Shown: positions 33,666 through 45,938 of the stretch, piece by piece | Numbering within the stretch: position 1 is the stretch's first letter | Layout of the letters: each line of letters begins with the position of its first letter | Source: Orobanche coerulescens | Lineage: Eukaryota > Streptophyta > Magnoliopsida > Lamiales > Orobanchaceae | Length of the DNA stretch: 64,000 nt | Reading direction: 5' to 3' | NCBI GenBank assembly: GCA_033398695.1 | Contig: CM065805.1 | Location: forward strand, 167,935,787 to 167,999,786 | The notes under the pieces: generated by a model | Told to the model about the DNA's origin: nothing | Seen by the model: only the letters and a program-made list of their open reading frames with translations | The model's database searches: none | Position numbers and translations under genes: made by a program

Positions 33666-33993
33666 TCTGATTTACTCCTCCAGTCTGTCCATGAAATGGC
33701 ACCTCGAATCCCTGTTGTGGTGGACCATGAACTATCGAGGTTTGCATGGCCTCCAACGGACGCATCATCTGAGTCATCTGGGCCATCATGCCTTGTATGC
33801 ATATGAATGGGTCCGCCCGAACACCTACCGATTGAGCTGCTTCTCGGGTACGACTCCCTGACAGTGAATGAGTAGCATTGGTAATTGTTGAACCAATGTT
33901 ATCCCTCGCGTTCGCGCGGGCATTCACACGAGATCCCGGGTTTCGGCCGGTACCGCGCCCTCTTCCCCTGCGTCCTCTGACACCTCTTTCCAT
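33211..33993 (-). pseudogene. Chimeric ORF: chromovirus Gag N-terminus fused to Athila RT, unit 1
   Basis: A 260-codon open frame from ATG 33993. Residues 1-110 are an Arg/Gly-rich Gag start (MERGVRGRRGRGRGTGR) that aligns with the nested chromovirus gag start and follows a chromovirus PBS and leader. From about residue 112 it continues as Athila RT (FIDQMPDKLAG, YCFLDG, FMDDFSV). A short stretch after the junction (KISCQRLFIST) is Athila DNA read out of frame until a one-base deletion restores the RT frame. The frame is kept in unit 2. No evidence of expression. Confidence 0.75.
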
Positions 33994-34695
33994 ACTGAAG
34001 CAGGAAGGTCACATGATGATTATAGATCCCGCATGAATATCGATTATGATTACGTTACTGAATGATAATAATGAGCATACACGCTCTAACACAATGGACG
34101 CACTATTAATACACTAAAATGATCGTCAATATGACGCCGGGATATGATAAGATCGCATGAAAGATCAAGTGAGGTGACATGATTATCTAATGAAATTCCT
34201 GAAATGATTACCTTGAACAAGTTAACATGATTGATAATTCAATCCACAAGATCACAACTGAGCAATGAGATTGACTGAGTGATTAATGAATTATCATGAT
34301 CGACAAGATCAAAATGACGATTGAGGATTATTGACTGATGAATGAGTTGATCCTTATCGCTTACACAGGTCACACGTGTTCTAAAATAATTATTCATGAA
34401 TCAATCGTAACACTAATATCACATATAGGTTTCAACAAAGCATGTATAATTAATGACATGATGAATGTATGAACATAAAGAGAATCGAGTCCTTACACAG
34501 GTCATACGAAGCTTCGAGGTCTTGCGATACTAGTCTTTACTGATGACGACTCGATGAATGAAAGACTTATGCAGTCGTACAAATATCACGACTCATAAAA
34601 TCCGACTGCCCAGATTGTCCTAACCTGACAGTCCCACTACTACCGCGTCGGTAGAGCCACATAACTCACATATCAGGGTATCTCACAACCCAACT
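33994..34695 (-). other. Chromovirus leader, unit 1
   Basis: About 700 bp of untranslated AT-rich sequence between the PBS and the chimeric ATG; it resembles the leader at 18476-19009. No ORF is supported. Confidence 0.65.
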
Positions 34696-34706
34696 CTCTG
34701 ATACCA
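34696..34706 (-). other. Chromovirus PBS, unit 1
   Basis: The minus strand reads TGGTATCAGAG, five bases inside the LTR end: an initiator-Met-type primer site. Confidence 0.78.
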
Positions 34707-35327
34707 TCTTCTGTAACACCCCCAAATCCTATTGGGTTGTTACAGTGCCGTGGACCCCACCCCAGGAGATCCACCGGGCAAACATGACTAAAATACATCA
34801 AATTAACCAACAAGGGAGATCACAGTCCCTACCATGATTTCCGACACAATATTCCGATAAGGAATTTCAACGACAACAATGGGCCTACATGGCCAAAATA
34901 AAAATACAACATCATCCACGAACATCTGCTCGGGTAATACATAATGACAATGACTGACAAACTGGAGAACACTCCAACTGACTGACCAACATGAACAACT
35001 CGGACTAGTATCGCTCGAATGTCTCGTCGCCTTCATCATGCCCCTGTGTCTCAACTTTCTCCTCGCAAGTACCTAAAACATGAAAACATGTTCCGCCCCC
35101 ACGGGGTCAGTCATCCAGATAATGAACATCAAATACATGTATAACATGACATGCATCCAAAAGTAGAATGAAACCTAGCCGAGACTAGTCTCCAAAACAC
35201 AATTAATCACAAACGGCAACGATCCCAAGATTACCGAGTCCACGAGAATGATAGTGTGCTGTCTTGAGTCGGCCAACACGACAACAATGACTCACGGATG
35301 GGCACCGTCCTCGGCGGTCCCAATTCA

Positions 35328-35630
35328 ATACCTCGATTACCTTAGAATGGTTAATCGATAGCAACGACACAACGGATGGGAACTATCCTCGAAAGCCCCA
35401 ATTCAATACCTCGATTTCCTTAGAATGGCCAACCGATAACAATGATGCAGCGGATGATTCAATACCTCGATTGCCTTAGAATGGCCAACTGATACCAATG
35501 ATCCCATGAGTGATTGAGCACCTCGATTGCCTTAGAACGGTCAATCGATGACAATGATACAATGAATGATTGAACACCTCGATTGCCTTAGAACAGCCAA
35601 TCGATGACAATGATACAATGAATGCCTCGG
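35328..35630 (-). repeat. ~57-bp minisatellite in LTR, unit 1
   Basis: About five units containing CTCGATTGCCTTAGAA, CAATCGATGACAATGAT and AATGAATGATTGA. They are the same family as the minisatellite at 17050-17380 but lie inside an LTR, downstream of the TATA position. Confidence 0.8.
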
Positions 35631-36758
35631 CACCTTTAATCGGTTACCGACGACGAAGATGAGAACGAATACGACAATGCCTTCAATCGGCCAACACAAC
35701 ATGAATCACATGACGCCAACATTAATAACAATGATTACAACAATGTCTTAGATCAACATCAATATTAACAACAACAATCGATACATCGATACCGCGAACC
35801 GGCTATCGACAATAACATTAACAATGAGTATCCCAAATGCCCTGAACCGGCCATTAATGAACAATAATAAGCATTTGGCATAATTGCCGAAGAGTATCGT
35901 ATCGAACGATCCCCTAATATCAATGAACTTATGAAGAGACTAAGTCTCGGAATGATACAACACATTCATACACATATATGATAACATTAATCTCATTGAC
36001 TAGTACAAGTATAAAACTTGCCTCAAACCGAAGGCGAGAAAGTCCTTCCACGATCAACGTCCTTGTAGAAATGTCGGTCGCTCGAACAACCTTGAATAAC
36101 ATAGTTACCAATGATACGCTTAATATACGAAGCAAGCATGATTACAACCAACTCAAAAGTCGATACAACACTACCCAAACTCATTGGGAAGATCTAACAA
36201 ACACGTTGTAAACAATCTCCAATTGTTTACAACCAAAACTCAATTATACCGAAAACCAACTTCCAATGAATGATTCAATCCAACAAAACCTCATGAATAC
36301 CATTAATAAACCAATAGGAATACTTCATTCGAGATTACAACATCTAGTCGAAAACCCCCAAAATTCCAAAGTCAACACCCAAGGTGTTCTTGAACAAATC
36401 CCCAAATGTTCAAAAATTCCGAAAATTACATCAATGAATCCGTAGAAATATATATATCTAAGGTAGATAATCCATATCTAACATAATCCAACATAATATC
36501 AAGCTAACTCGAAGAGATCGGAAGAAAAACATCAAAATCCGAAATTCTAGATCCAAGAAGAGTTTACCTTGATTAGATGCATTGGAGAGGATGAAATGAT
36601 GATTAATCCGACTTAGAAGCTTGAAGATGATTATAGATGGATTCAGCTCGAAGAAATCTCTTCAAAACGTCCGAAATCGCCCAAAACCGTCAAAGGAATG
36701 GAGTGGAATGAAAAATGACGAATCTGGACTGCACTGTCCAATTAATACTGCTCCCAGC

Positions 36759-37054
36759 TTAGCGCACGCTAAACTCTAATATTAAGCGTGCGTTGGCGGT
36801 TAACCGGATAGTCCAGTGAACTCTGGCTGCCTCGTTAGCGTGAGCTACGATCTTGGTAGCGTGCGCTAACGCCTTCCCGATAGCGTGCGTTAACCAATTG
36901 TTAGCGTGCGCTAACTGATGTTGATACCCAGCAACTGGAGTCCAGAACCTACTGTCCTATGCCCTGCTCGCATTAGCGTGCGCTACACTTATGCCTTAGC
37001 GTGCGTTACCCGCACAGTTAGCGTATGCTACTTACCACTCCTAGCGTGCGCTAC
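36759..37054 (-). repeat. Palindrome array TAGCGTGCGCTA in LTR, unit 1
   Basis: About ten copies of TAGCGYRCGCTA or variants. The motif is that of the LARD LTR array and has the same position upstream of the expected TATA (weak TATTAAT at about 36741-36747 on the minus strand). Confidence 0.8.
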
Positions 37055-37175
37055 GAATTTCCAATTTCAGTCCAGTACCTAATGAACATGAATGATGAAT
37101 GATTATTACTGAGTGAAAAATTTCTGAGTGGCGATTACTGAATGATAATTAATGAATTCACAACCGGGTATTACA

Positions 37176-37659
37176 GTTTTTCCTTGAGATCTAATATATG
37201 TGGATTGTATAATGTCGGGAGAATCATTTATCATGTATATCTGACCCTGTGTTTTGGGCGAAATACTTGTGTTGTATTTTAGGTCGGGGCAAAGGCAAGG
37301 CACGGGAAGAGCACGGTGACGGCGAAGGGTTCGAGAGATACTAGTTCGGGGAGCCCATGTCTTTTTGTCCGGTTATTGTTCAAACCGTGTAATGTTACTT
37401 TAATTCCGCTTTATTTACATTATTGTCTGGTTGTATTTGAAGTATATTCCATCTTCATATGGTTTGTACTTCTATTTCGGATCCTGTGTATCATAAGGCC
37501 GTTGGCCATACTATTAATAAACTCCTAGTCGGAGTAATGACTATTTATTGTGGTTCGGTATCACAAAATAATACTTATTTAATCTGTATTTTGATATCGC
37601 CTGGTGGGTCCCAGTGTGGGGTCCACGGCACTGTAATATCCGCCTTTTGGGGTGTTACA
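37176..37659 (+). repeat. Plus-oriented chromovirus LTR 3' end, unit 1
   Basis: Counterpart of 26874-27355. It abuts the minus LTR head at 37175/37176 and ends GGGGTGTTACA next to Athila protease sequence. Confidence 0.65.
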
Positions 37660-37698
37660 ATTTTATGCATACATGTCGAAGGGCTAATTCCCTTAATA

Positions 37699-38916
37699 TT
37701 ACTCAAACCCCATCCTATTGCCTCTTTGCATAACTTCTACAAAAAGAAATTCTTCATCTTCGCTCAATTCAACATTAATAATTACGGGTTTTTTATTTTC
37801 ATCTTCAAGAAAAACATATTTTAAATGCTTAGGCAATTCTTTAAGCTCTGGTACTTCTTTTTCTTTGCTTTCCGATGTGACTCGGACTATCTATCTTACC
37901 CCACATACGAGATTTTCGCACATTTCTCCTTCAACCAAGGTTAAGCTCGAACACTCCATTACTTGTTCCTGTATAATGAGAGTTTCTACAGAATTTTCAA
38001 TAATATCAACAAAAGCGCATTCCTCATATAAATCATAACTAGAAACAGGGGGCGAATCAAACACAGAAAATGTCACGGTTTCATTTAACACCCTCATAAT
38101 TAATTTTCCTCTTTTAACATCAATTATTGTTTCAATGGTAGCCATGAAAGGTCTTCCCAATAAAATAGAATGATCTTTTCCATTTTCTAGACATGGTCCC
38201 ATTTCTAAGACAACCAAATCTGCTGGAATAATAAGCCCCTCTATGTCTACCAAAATATCTTCGATAATTCCAACAGGATAACGAAGTGATCTATAGGCCA
38301 ATTGTAAACATATTTTAGTTGTGCTAAGTTCACTAAGATCAAGTTGCTCAAAAATATATAATGACATCAAATTTATACCTGCTCCGAGATCAAGCATACC
38401 AGTGGTTTTCTTACCGTTTCCCATAGCGATATTTATTATGAAGCTACCTGGATCACTTTGCTTGGGAGGTAATCGTTGTTGGAGCAATGCAGACATAACC
38501 TCCGAGACAATGATTTTTTCTCTATATCCAAACTTCTTTTTATCCATGAGTAATTCTTTGAAAAAATTTCCGTATCTCGACACTTTTATTACTTCCAATA
38601 AAGGAAGGTTTACATTTACTTTGGATGACATATCAAAAAAATTGAGAAATTGCTTATCAAGTTTTTCATTTTTTTGTCGGCTTGGAAAAGGTATTGGGGG
38701 TTTGTATGGATTTGTAGCTTTGTGGAGTGTTGGGGTGGGGACTTCTTTAGAATATTCATTTGATTCCTTGTCTTCGTCCTCATTTCCTGCAATAATTGAA
38801 ACATCATCATTAGAAGGGGAATCAACTCGATTGTTATAAATCTTACCAGTTCTCAGCGTGGTGATAGCTTTAGCTTGTTCGGGTTGACTTGGTAACCTCC
38901 CTTTTTGGTTGTTTTG
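37699..38916 (-). pseudogene. Athila gag C-terminus and protease, unit 1
   Basis: Here Gag C-terminus and protease are continuous over 347 codons (38934-37891) because the break seen at 28270 and 48870 is absent: GTCGAGATACGG versus GTCCCAGCATACGG on the minus strand. The protease end is instead disturbed near 37870-37950 by clustered differences at CAG/CTG sites. The DLGAGIN active-site region is present. It is probably the same non-functional module as in the other units. Confidence 0.8.
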
Positions 38917-39534
38917 AACGGCTAAAAAGTTCACAAGTTCTTAATTATACTTTTTTATGAATTCAAAAAAAAAAAATTAGAAACAACTGAGTTTGACAAT
39001 TCATCGAAAATCCAAGTTTAACCCATGGTCATTTTACCTTCAAATTTATATAAACAAATCTCCCGAGGTGAGTAGCAAGACATTCAAATTAACTGTTGGA
39101 GGTATCTTTTTTTTAAAAAAATTCATATTTGTCCGAAATGTCACCCCACACTTTAGAAATAAGCATTGTCCTCAATGTACCGAAAGATAGAAGAAAAAAG
39201 TAAAAGGACTCCCCTGTTGTATGGTACGGATGATTCAATCCTCAGAGCAATACCTAAAAGAACTTGAACAAAAACAAAAGGAGAAAACCATGTTTAAACA
39301 AGTTAAATAAATAAAAACAAAATCCATAATTTCAAAGAAAAAGAAAAAGCAAATATGCGGACAGCAAAATATAGTCTAAACAAGCCAAAAAAAAAAGAAG
39401 TCAGAAAAATAACACAAAAAAAAAGTAAAACTAGGCCGATGGTCTGGGTGGTGGTGATGGTGATTTGGTGCCGAAGTGCTGCTGAATGCGTGCCATCTGT
39501 TCGTCAGATCAATCGAGACGATCGTTCACCTTTT
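38917..39534 (-). other. Athila 3' untranslated region, unit 2
   Basis: Repeat of 28621-29229; no gene seen. Confidence 0.65.
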
Positions 39535-40604
39535 TCAACTCTGCTTTAATAACCTCTTGGTCCTCTCTGATGCAACTAACTGCCTCCCATATGTGACGGG
39601 GGAGGGACGGGACTGGTGGTGATGGCTCGGATGGCGGGATGTGGTGGGCTCTCGTGAAGGACTCTCGCTGTCAGCTCCGTCAGTCGGTGAATGTGCCTTC
39701 TGCTTGCGCTGCGGATCCTCCTCGAACTCAATACCCATTCGGCTACATATAGCACGCCTCAATTTGTCCCGGTCTTTTATTACAGTGCGGTTGGCATATG
39801 AGAAGTCAACGTCTGCCTGCTCGAGTATCAACGTGATCAACCGAGGATATGGAATAGAATGCTTGGGGATTTGATTAGAAGGAAATCACACATGTGATTG
39901 TATATGATACCCCGTAGTTCAATCCCTGTATAGCACCTAGCCCATGCACCATTTTATCCAAAAGTATAAATCACCAACTCATACCTCATTTTTACTACTC
40001 GAACGAGGAAGAACATTTATCTTTGAGAAGGTATAAAATGAGGCGATGCTGGGCGGAGAAAGATAAGGTCCCGATCTTCATTCCATCTTTCCGGGAGGGA
40101 GTGTACTGAATGCCAAACACGTTATGGCACCACTAGTGTTCCAAACAGGTCCTTTTGGGGCATTAAAAGCTTTTTTGAAATTTACTTTTTTCCCTCGTCC
40201 GGAGTGTGAAGCGAGTGATGTATCGAGCTTTCAGTGATTACAACTAGTGTCCCTCTAACCGTGCTTCTAATAGTGCAGTCATCTTTGCCTTTTATCTCTA
40301 CGTTGGCATAGAATTCACGAACAAATTCAGCGTAGTAATGATCAGGGAGTTTCAAGGCATTTTCCCAATGTAGGTGACTGAAAAATTGAGATAGGTTGAA
40401 TTTATCTTCAACCTCCTGTGCGATATCTTTCTCGACTAAAAGTTTGGAATGAGCTCGTTGCTCATACCATTCTGCATTTTCGGCCGAAGTAAAGCGTATA
40501 GCGTCAAAGGCGCATGTGGTATGCTCTGTGTGAGAATTTTCGCTCTCGGTGGCGGCGGAAGATAGTAAAGGGATGGAATCACGTCGCTTGCGCATTCTAG
40601 TCAT
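39535..40604 (-). pseudogene. Athila ORF1, unit 2
   Basis: Counterpart of 29230-30302 starting at ATG 40604-40602. The first part is open for about 140 codons and then breaks earlier than in unit 1, because a T-run near 40185 is one base shorter. The C-terminal frame is also shortened (39840-39535) by small changes at 39876-39915. Confidence 0.58.
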
Positions 40605-40605
40605 T

Positions 40606-40988
40606 CTACACAAATATTACAAGAGATTTTCATATAAGCATTATATCGGACACCTTATAAACGTAGTTTAAAAGCTTCAAAATTCACCAATCTTTTGAAA
40701 AATTATAACCCCCATGGCCATGAATGATTCTAAAACATAGACATAGTAATTGAACAATACTAATCTAAGCACAACACCACGAATTTACAAACTTTTAATA
40801 TGTAAAATATCATCCTTCAAAAACCAAATATTTCTTGACATAATTCAATTTCAACATTACAAATGTATGAAATCATTACATAATCCAGTAAATGTGTTGA
40901 AATAATTAAACAAACATAGATATATGCCCATAGACGCAATATAAATTGGATTCATACTAAGTATTTGAAGAAATTTAAAAATACTTAC
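40606..40988 (-). other. Candidate intron upstream of ORF1, unit 2
   Basis: Same donor (GTAAGTATTT at 40988) and acceptor (TTTGTGTAG ending 40606) as in unit 1, with 383 bp between. Confidence 0.42.
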
Positions 40989-41057
40989 ATTGTTGCCTTG
41001 GTGATGATTTTCTTCAAAAATCCTAATTGATATGATGAAAGGAGGTTGAATGTGGTG

Positions 41058-41066
41058 TTTTTATAC
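41058..41066 (-). promoter_or_regulatory. Internal TATA box before ORF1, unit 2
   Basis: The minus strand reads GTATAAAAA, conserved with unit 1. Confidence 0.42.
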
Positions 41067-41192
41067 TGAAATTAACTAATCTAATGGGAAAAAAATGAAA
41101 AAGTTGGATCTGCAGGGGAGGGGGCGGAATAGGGTGAAAAGGGAATGAGAAGAATGAAGGCCCGATCTGTTTTTAAAACTCCTCTGCCAGAA

Positions 41193-41395
41193 CACGGCGC
41201 TGGAAACGGTCCAGTTTGCGCCGTGTTGTGCGCCTTGTCGTACAGTGAAATTTTTACTAAATAATGACACGGCGCTGGACACGATCCAGTTGCGTCATGT
41301 CTTAGGCCGTGTCGTATAGCGTTTTTTACTAAAAAATGACACGGCGCTGGACACGGTCCAGTTTGCGCCGTGTCTTAGGCCGTGTCGTACAACTT
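41193..41395 (-). repeat. Three ~73-bp palindromic repeats, unit 2
   Basis: Counterpart of 30885-31085. The third unit is more complete here, containing GACACGGCGCTGGACACGG followed by TCCAGTTTGCGCCGTGTC. Confidence 0.8.
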
Positions 41396-41650
41396 TTTTT
41401 TTTGATTTTTTTTTTGATTTTTTTTTATTTTTTTAAAATAAATAACTAGAAAAGCAATAAAGAAATTGGGTTCCCTCCCAACAAGGGCTCGTTTAATGTT
41501 ATTAGCTTAACAATTTCTTGTTTTAGTCGTGTGATGGCTCTCCAAGAGTTATGCTTTCTCCGTGAGGAATTTTTTGATTTTCAAAATAAGGCTTCACCCT
41601 GTGTCCGTTCACCTGAAATGACTCTTTGGTGCGTGGATTTATCAGTCTAA

Positions 41651-43974
41651 TTACTCCATATAGAAATACTTCCTCAACCTCAAAGGGTCCCTCCAGCGTG
41701 ATTTTAGCTTACCTAGAAACAATCGCAAATGAGAATTAAACAAAAGTACCTTCGTACCTAGTTCTAGGTGCTTGAGGTTAAGTTTTCGGTCATGAAGTCT
41801 CTTGACTTTGTCTTTGTAGATCCAAGAATTTTCGTACGCTTCGTTTCTTAACTCGTCTAATTCAGACATTTGGAGCAGTATTTCCTGTCCAGCTTCTTTC
41901 AATTCCATTGAAACCACCTTAATTGCCCAATAAGCTTTATGTTCGATTTCAACTGGAAGATGACAACTTTTTTCATATACTAGACGGTAGGGGCTCATTC
42001 CCAATGGACTCTTGTATGCTGTTCGACATGCCCAAAGTGCATCGACCAATTTTTCAGCCCAGTCTTTCCGAATTGGGCACGCAGTTTTTTCCAGGATCTC
42101 TTTTATCTGTCGGTTGCTTGTTTCAGTCTGACCCTATGTTTGTGGATGGTAGGGGGTTGCAACTTTATGATTTATGCCATTTTCGGCCATAAGCTTGTCA
42201 AATATCTTGTTGCAAAAGTGAGATCCCCCATCTCTGATTATTGCCTTGGGGAATCCGAAACGGCTGATTATGTATTCCTGTACAAACTTAACAACAATAT
42301 TAGCATCATTAGTCCTTGTGGGGATTGCCTCAACCCACTTGGACACATAATCGACTGTTAAAAGAATGTACTCGAAATTTCCAAATTTAGTGAATGGTCT
42401 CATAAAATCAATTCCCCGTACATCCAAAATTTCTACGACCAAATTGATCGTGAGAGGCATCTCATTTCTTTTTCCGATATTACCAGTTCGTTGACACCTA
42501 TGGCACTGAACACAAAAATGATGTGCGTCTTTAAATAAGGATGGCCAATACAAAACAGATTGGAGAATTTTGTTAGCGGTCTTTCGTCCGCCAAAATGTC
42601 CTCCGTAATGTTGTTCATGGCAAAAGGTTAGTACACTTTGTTGCTCATCTTCTGGGACACATCGCCTCATGATTTCATCTTTACATAATCGAAAAAGGCA
42701 TGGTTTGTCCCAGAAGTAGTTTTGCATGATGATAAAAATCTTTTCTTTTCTTGGTAAGAAATGTTAGGTGGGAGCATTTCACAAACCAAATAATTCACAA
42801 TATCGGCAAACCAAGGTACCAAAGAAATTTTAAATAAATTTTCATGTGGAAAAGAGTCCACAATTTGTTCATGCTTATTAATTGTTTCTTCTGTTATTTT
42901 TAAACGAGACAAATGGTCTGCGACCACATTTTCACTTCCCTTTTGGTCTTTTATTTCCACATTAAATTCTTGAAGCATTAAAATTCATCGAATCAACCGA
43001 GATTACGCTTGTTGCTTTGCCAACAAATGTCGTAAAGTTGCATGATCTGAATGTACAATCACTTTAGATCCTACAATATAAGATCTAAATTTATCTAGTG
43101 AGAAAACCACATCTAATAATTCTTTCTCGGTTGTTGTATAATTAACCTGCGCATCATTCAATGTTAGACTAGCGTAATAAACCACACGGATCATTTTATC
43201 AATTTGTTGGCCTAAAACTGCACCAACAGATCAGTCAGATGCATCCCACATAATTTCAAAAGGTAAAGACCAATCAGGGGCAATTACGATTGGTGTCGTG
43301 GTTAGTTTCTCTTTCAAAGTTTGAAAAGCATCAAGACAAGCGTCATCGAAAATGAAGGAAACATTTTTGGTAAGCAAAGTGCAGAGAGGTTTACTTATTT
43401 TTGAAAAATCTTTAATAAACCTTCCATAAAAACCGGCATGTCCTAAAAAACTCCTAATTGCCTTTACATTGTTTGGTGGTGGTAATTTTTGAATAACAAC
43501 AATTTTTGCTTTGTCGACTTCAATTCCACGATTTGACACCACGTGACCTAGCACAATGCCACTTTCTGTCATAAAATGACTTTTTTTCCCAGCTGAGAGT
43601 TAAATGACATTCAATACAACGTTCAAGTACTTTGGTCAATTTATTTAAGCAATCATCAAAAGATGATCCAAATACTGAAAAGTCATCCATAAATACCTCA
43701 ATAAAATCGCCGATCATATCTGAGAAAATTGACAACATGCACCTTTGAAAAGTTCCTGGTGCATTGTATAATCCAAAGGGCATTCTTCGACAAGCAAAAG
43801 TTCCAAAAGGGCAGGTGAATGTGGTCTTCGATTGGTCCTCGGGTGCAATTGCCACTTGGTAATACCCTGAAAGTCCATCAAGAAAACAATAGAATTTGTG
43901 TCCTGCAAGTTTATCAGGCATTTGGTCAATAAAGGTAGAGATAAATAATCTCTGGCAAGAGATTTCGCCAACAA
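41651..43974 (-). pseudogene. Athila pol (partial RT, RNase H, integrase), unit 2
   Basis: Same domains, order and breaks as 31342-33665. Only a few substitutions are visible; for instance, a Gly to Val change (ILQSVLYW) in the integrase finger region and Tyr to His after IIRDGGS. The shared stops and frameshifts show decay came before duplication. Confidence 0.88.
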
Positions 43975-44302
43975 TCTGATTTACTCCTCCAGTCTGTCCA
44001 TGAAATGGCACCTCGAATCCCTGTTGTGGTGGACCATGAACTATCGAGGTTTGCATGGCCTCCAACGGACGCATCATCTGAGTCATCTGGGCCATCATGC
44101 CTTGTATGCATATGAATGGGTCCGCCCGAACACCTACCGATTGAGCTGCTTCTCGGGTACGACTCCCTGACAGTGAATGAGTAGCATTGGTAATTGTTGA
44201 ACCAATGTTATCCCTCGCGTTCGCGCGGGCATTCACACGAGATCCCGGGTTTCGGCCGGTACCGCGCCCTCTTCCCCTGCGTCCTCTGACACCTCTTTCC
44301 AT
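43520..44302 (-). pseudogene. Chimeric Gag-RT ORF, unit 2
   Basis: A 260-codon frame starting at 44302, almost identical to 33993-33211. It differs at the junction by Lys to Glu (IVGEIS versus IVGKIS) and at one Ile to Thr in the RT. Preservation in both copies may only reflect recent duplication. Confidence 0.75.
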
Positions 44303-45004
44303 ACTGAAGCAGGAAGGTCACATGATGATTATAGATCCCGCATGAATATCGATTATGATTACGTTACTGAATGATAATAATGAGCATACACGCTCTAACA
44401 CAATGGACGCACTATTAATACACTAAAATGATCGTCAATATGACGCCGGGATATGATAAGATCGCATGAAAGATCAAGTGAGGTGACATGATTATCTAAT
44501 GAAATTCCTGAAATGATTACCTTGAACAAGTTAACATGATTGATAATTCAATCCACAAGATCACAACTGAGCAATGAGATTGACTGAGTGATTAATGAAT
44601 TATCATGATCGACAAGATCAAAATGACGATTGAGGATTATTGACTGATGAATGAGTTGATCCTTATCGCTTACACAGGTCACACGTGTTCTAAAATAATT
44701 ATTCATGAATCAATCGTAACACTAATATCACATATAGGTTTCAACAAAGCATGTATAATTAATGACATGATGAATGTATGAACATAAAGAGAATCGAGTC
44801 CTTACACAGGTCATACGAAGCTTCGAGGTCTTGCGATACTAGTCTTTACTGATGACGACTCGATGAATGAAAGACTTATGCAGTCGTACAAATATCACGA
44901 CTCATAAAATCCGACTGCCCAGATTGTCCTAACCTGACAGTCCCACTACTACCGCGTCGGTAGAGCCACATAACTCACATATCAGGGTATCTCACAACCC
45001 AACT
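44303..45004 (-). other. Chromovirus leader, unit 2
   Basis: Counterpart of 33994-34695; no ORF seen. Confidence 0.65.
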
Positions 45005-45015
45005 CTCTGATACCA
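45005..45015 (-). other. Chromovirus PBS, unit 2
   Basis: The minus strand reads TGGTATCAGAG as in unit 1. Confidence 0.78.
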
Positions 45016-45635
45016 TCTTCTGTAACACCCCCAAATCCTATTGGGTTGTTACAGTGCCGTGGACCCCACCCCAGGAGATCCACCGGGCAAACATGACTAA
45101 AATACATCAAATTAACCAACAAGGGAGATCACAGTCCCTACCATGATTTCCGACACAATATTCCGATAAGGAATTTCAACGACAACAATGGGCCTACATG
45201 GCCAAAATAAAAATACAACATCATCCACGAACATCTGCTCGGGTAATACATAATGACAATGACTGACAAACTGGAGAACACTCCAACTGACTGACCAACA
45301 TGAACAACTCGGACTAGTATCGCTTGAATGTCTCGTCGCCTTCATCATGCCCCTGTGTCTCAACTTTCTCCTCGCAAGTACCTAAAACATGAAAACATGT
45401 TCCGCCCCCACGGGGTCAGTCATCCAGATAATGAACATCAAATACATGTATAACATGACATGCATCCAAAAGTAGAATGAAACCTAGCCGAGACTAGTCT
45501 CCAAAACACAATTAATCACAAACGGCAACGATCCCAAGATTACCGAGTCCACGAGAATGATAGTGTGCTGTCTTGAGTCGGCCAACACGACAACAATGAC
45601 TCACGGATGGGCACCGTCCTCGGCGGTCCCAATTC

Positions 45636-45938
45636 AATACCTCGATTACCTTAGAATGGTTAATCGATAGCAACGACACAACGGATGGGAACTATCCTCG
45701 AAAGCCCCAATTCAATACCTCGATTTCCTTAGAATGGCCAACCGATAACAATGATGCAGCGGATGATTCAATACCTCGATTGCCTTAGAATGGCCAACTG
45801 ATACCAATGATCCCATGAGTGATTGAGCACCTCGATTGCCTTAGAACGGTCAATCGATGACAATGATACAATGAATGATTGAACACCTCGATTGCCTTAG
45901 AACAGCCAATCGATGACAATGATACAATGAATGCCTCG
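45636..45938 (-). repeat. ~57-bp minisatellite in LTR, unit 2
   Basis: Same five units as 35328-35630. Confidence 0.8.

Larger units (their letters stand above)
34712..37175 (-). repeat. Chromovirus 5' LTR (second family), unit 1
   Basis: A 2.46-kb LTR running on the minus strand from TGTAATACCCGG (37175) to GGGTGTTACA (34712). Termini resemble the nested chromovirus, but the body differs: it carries TAGCGTGCGCTA palindromes (36759-37054) and a 57-bp minisatellite (35328-35630). No matching 3' LTR of this element is present; its downstream coding part is replaced by Athila RT. Confidence 0.82.
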
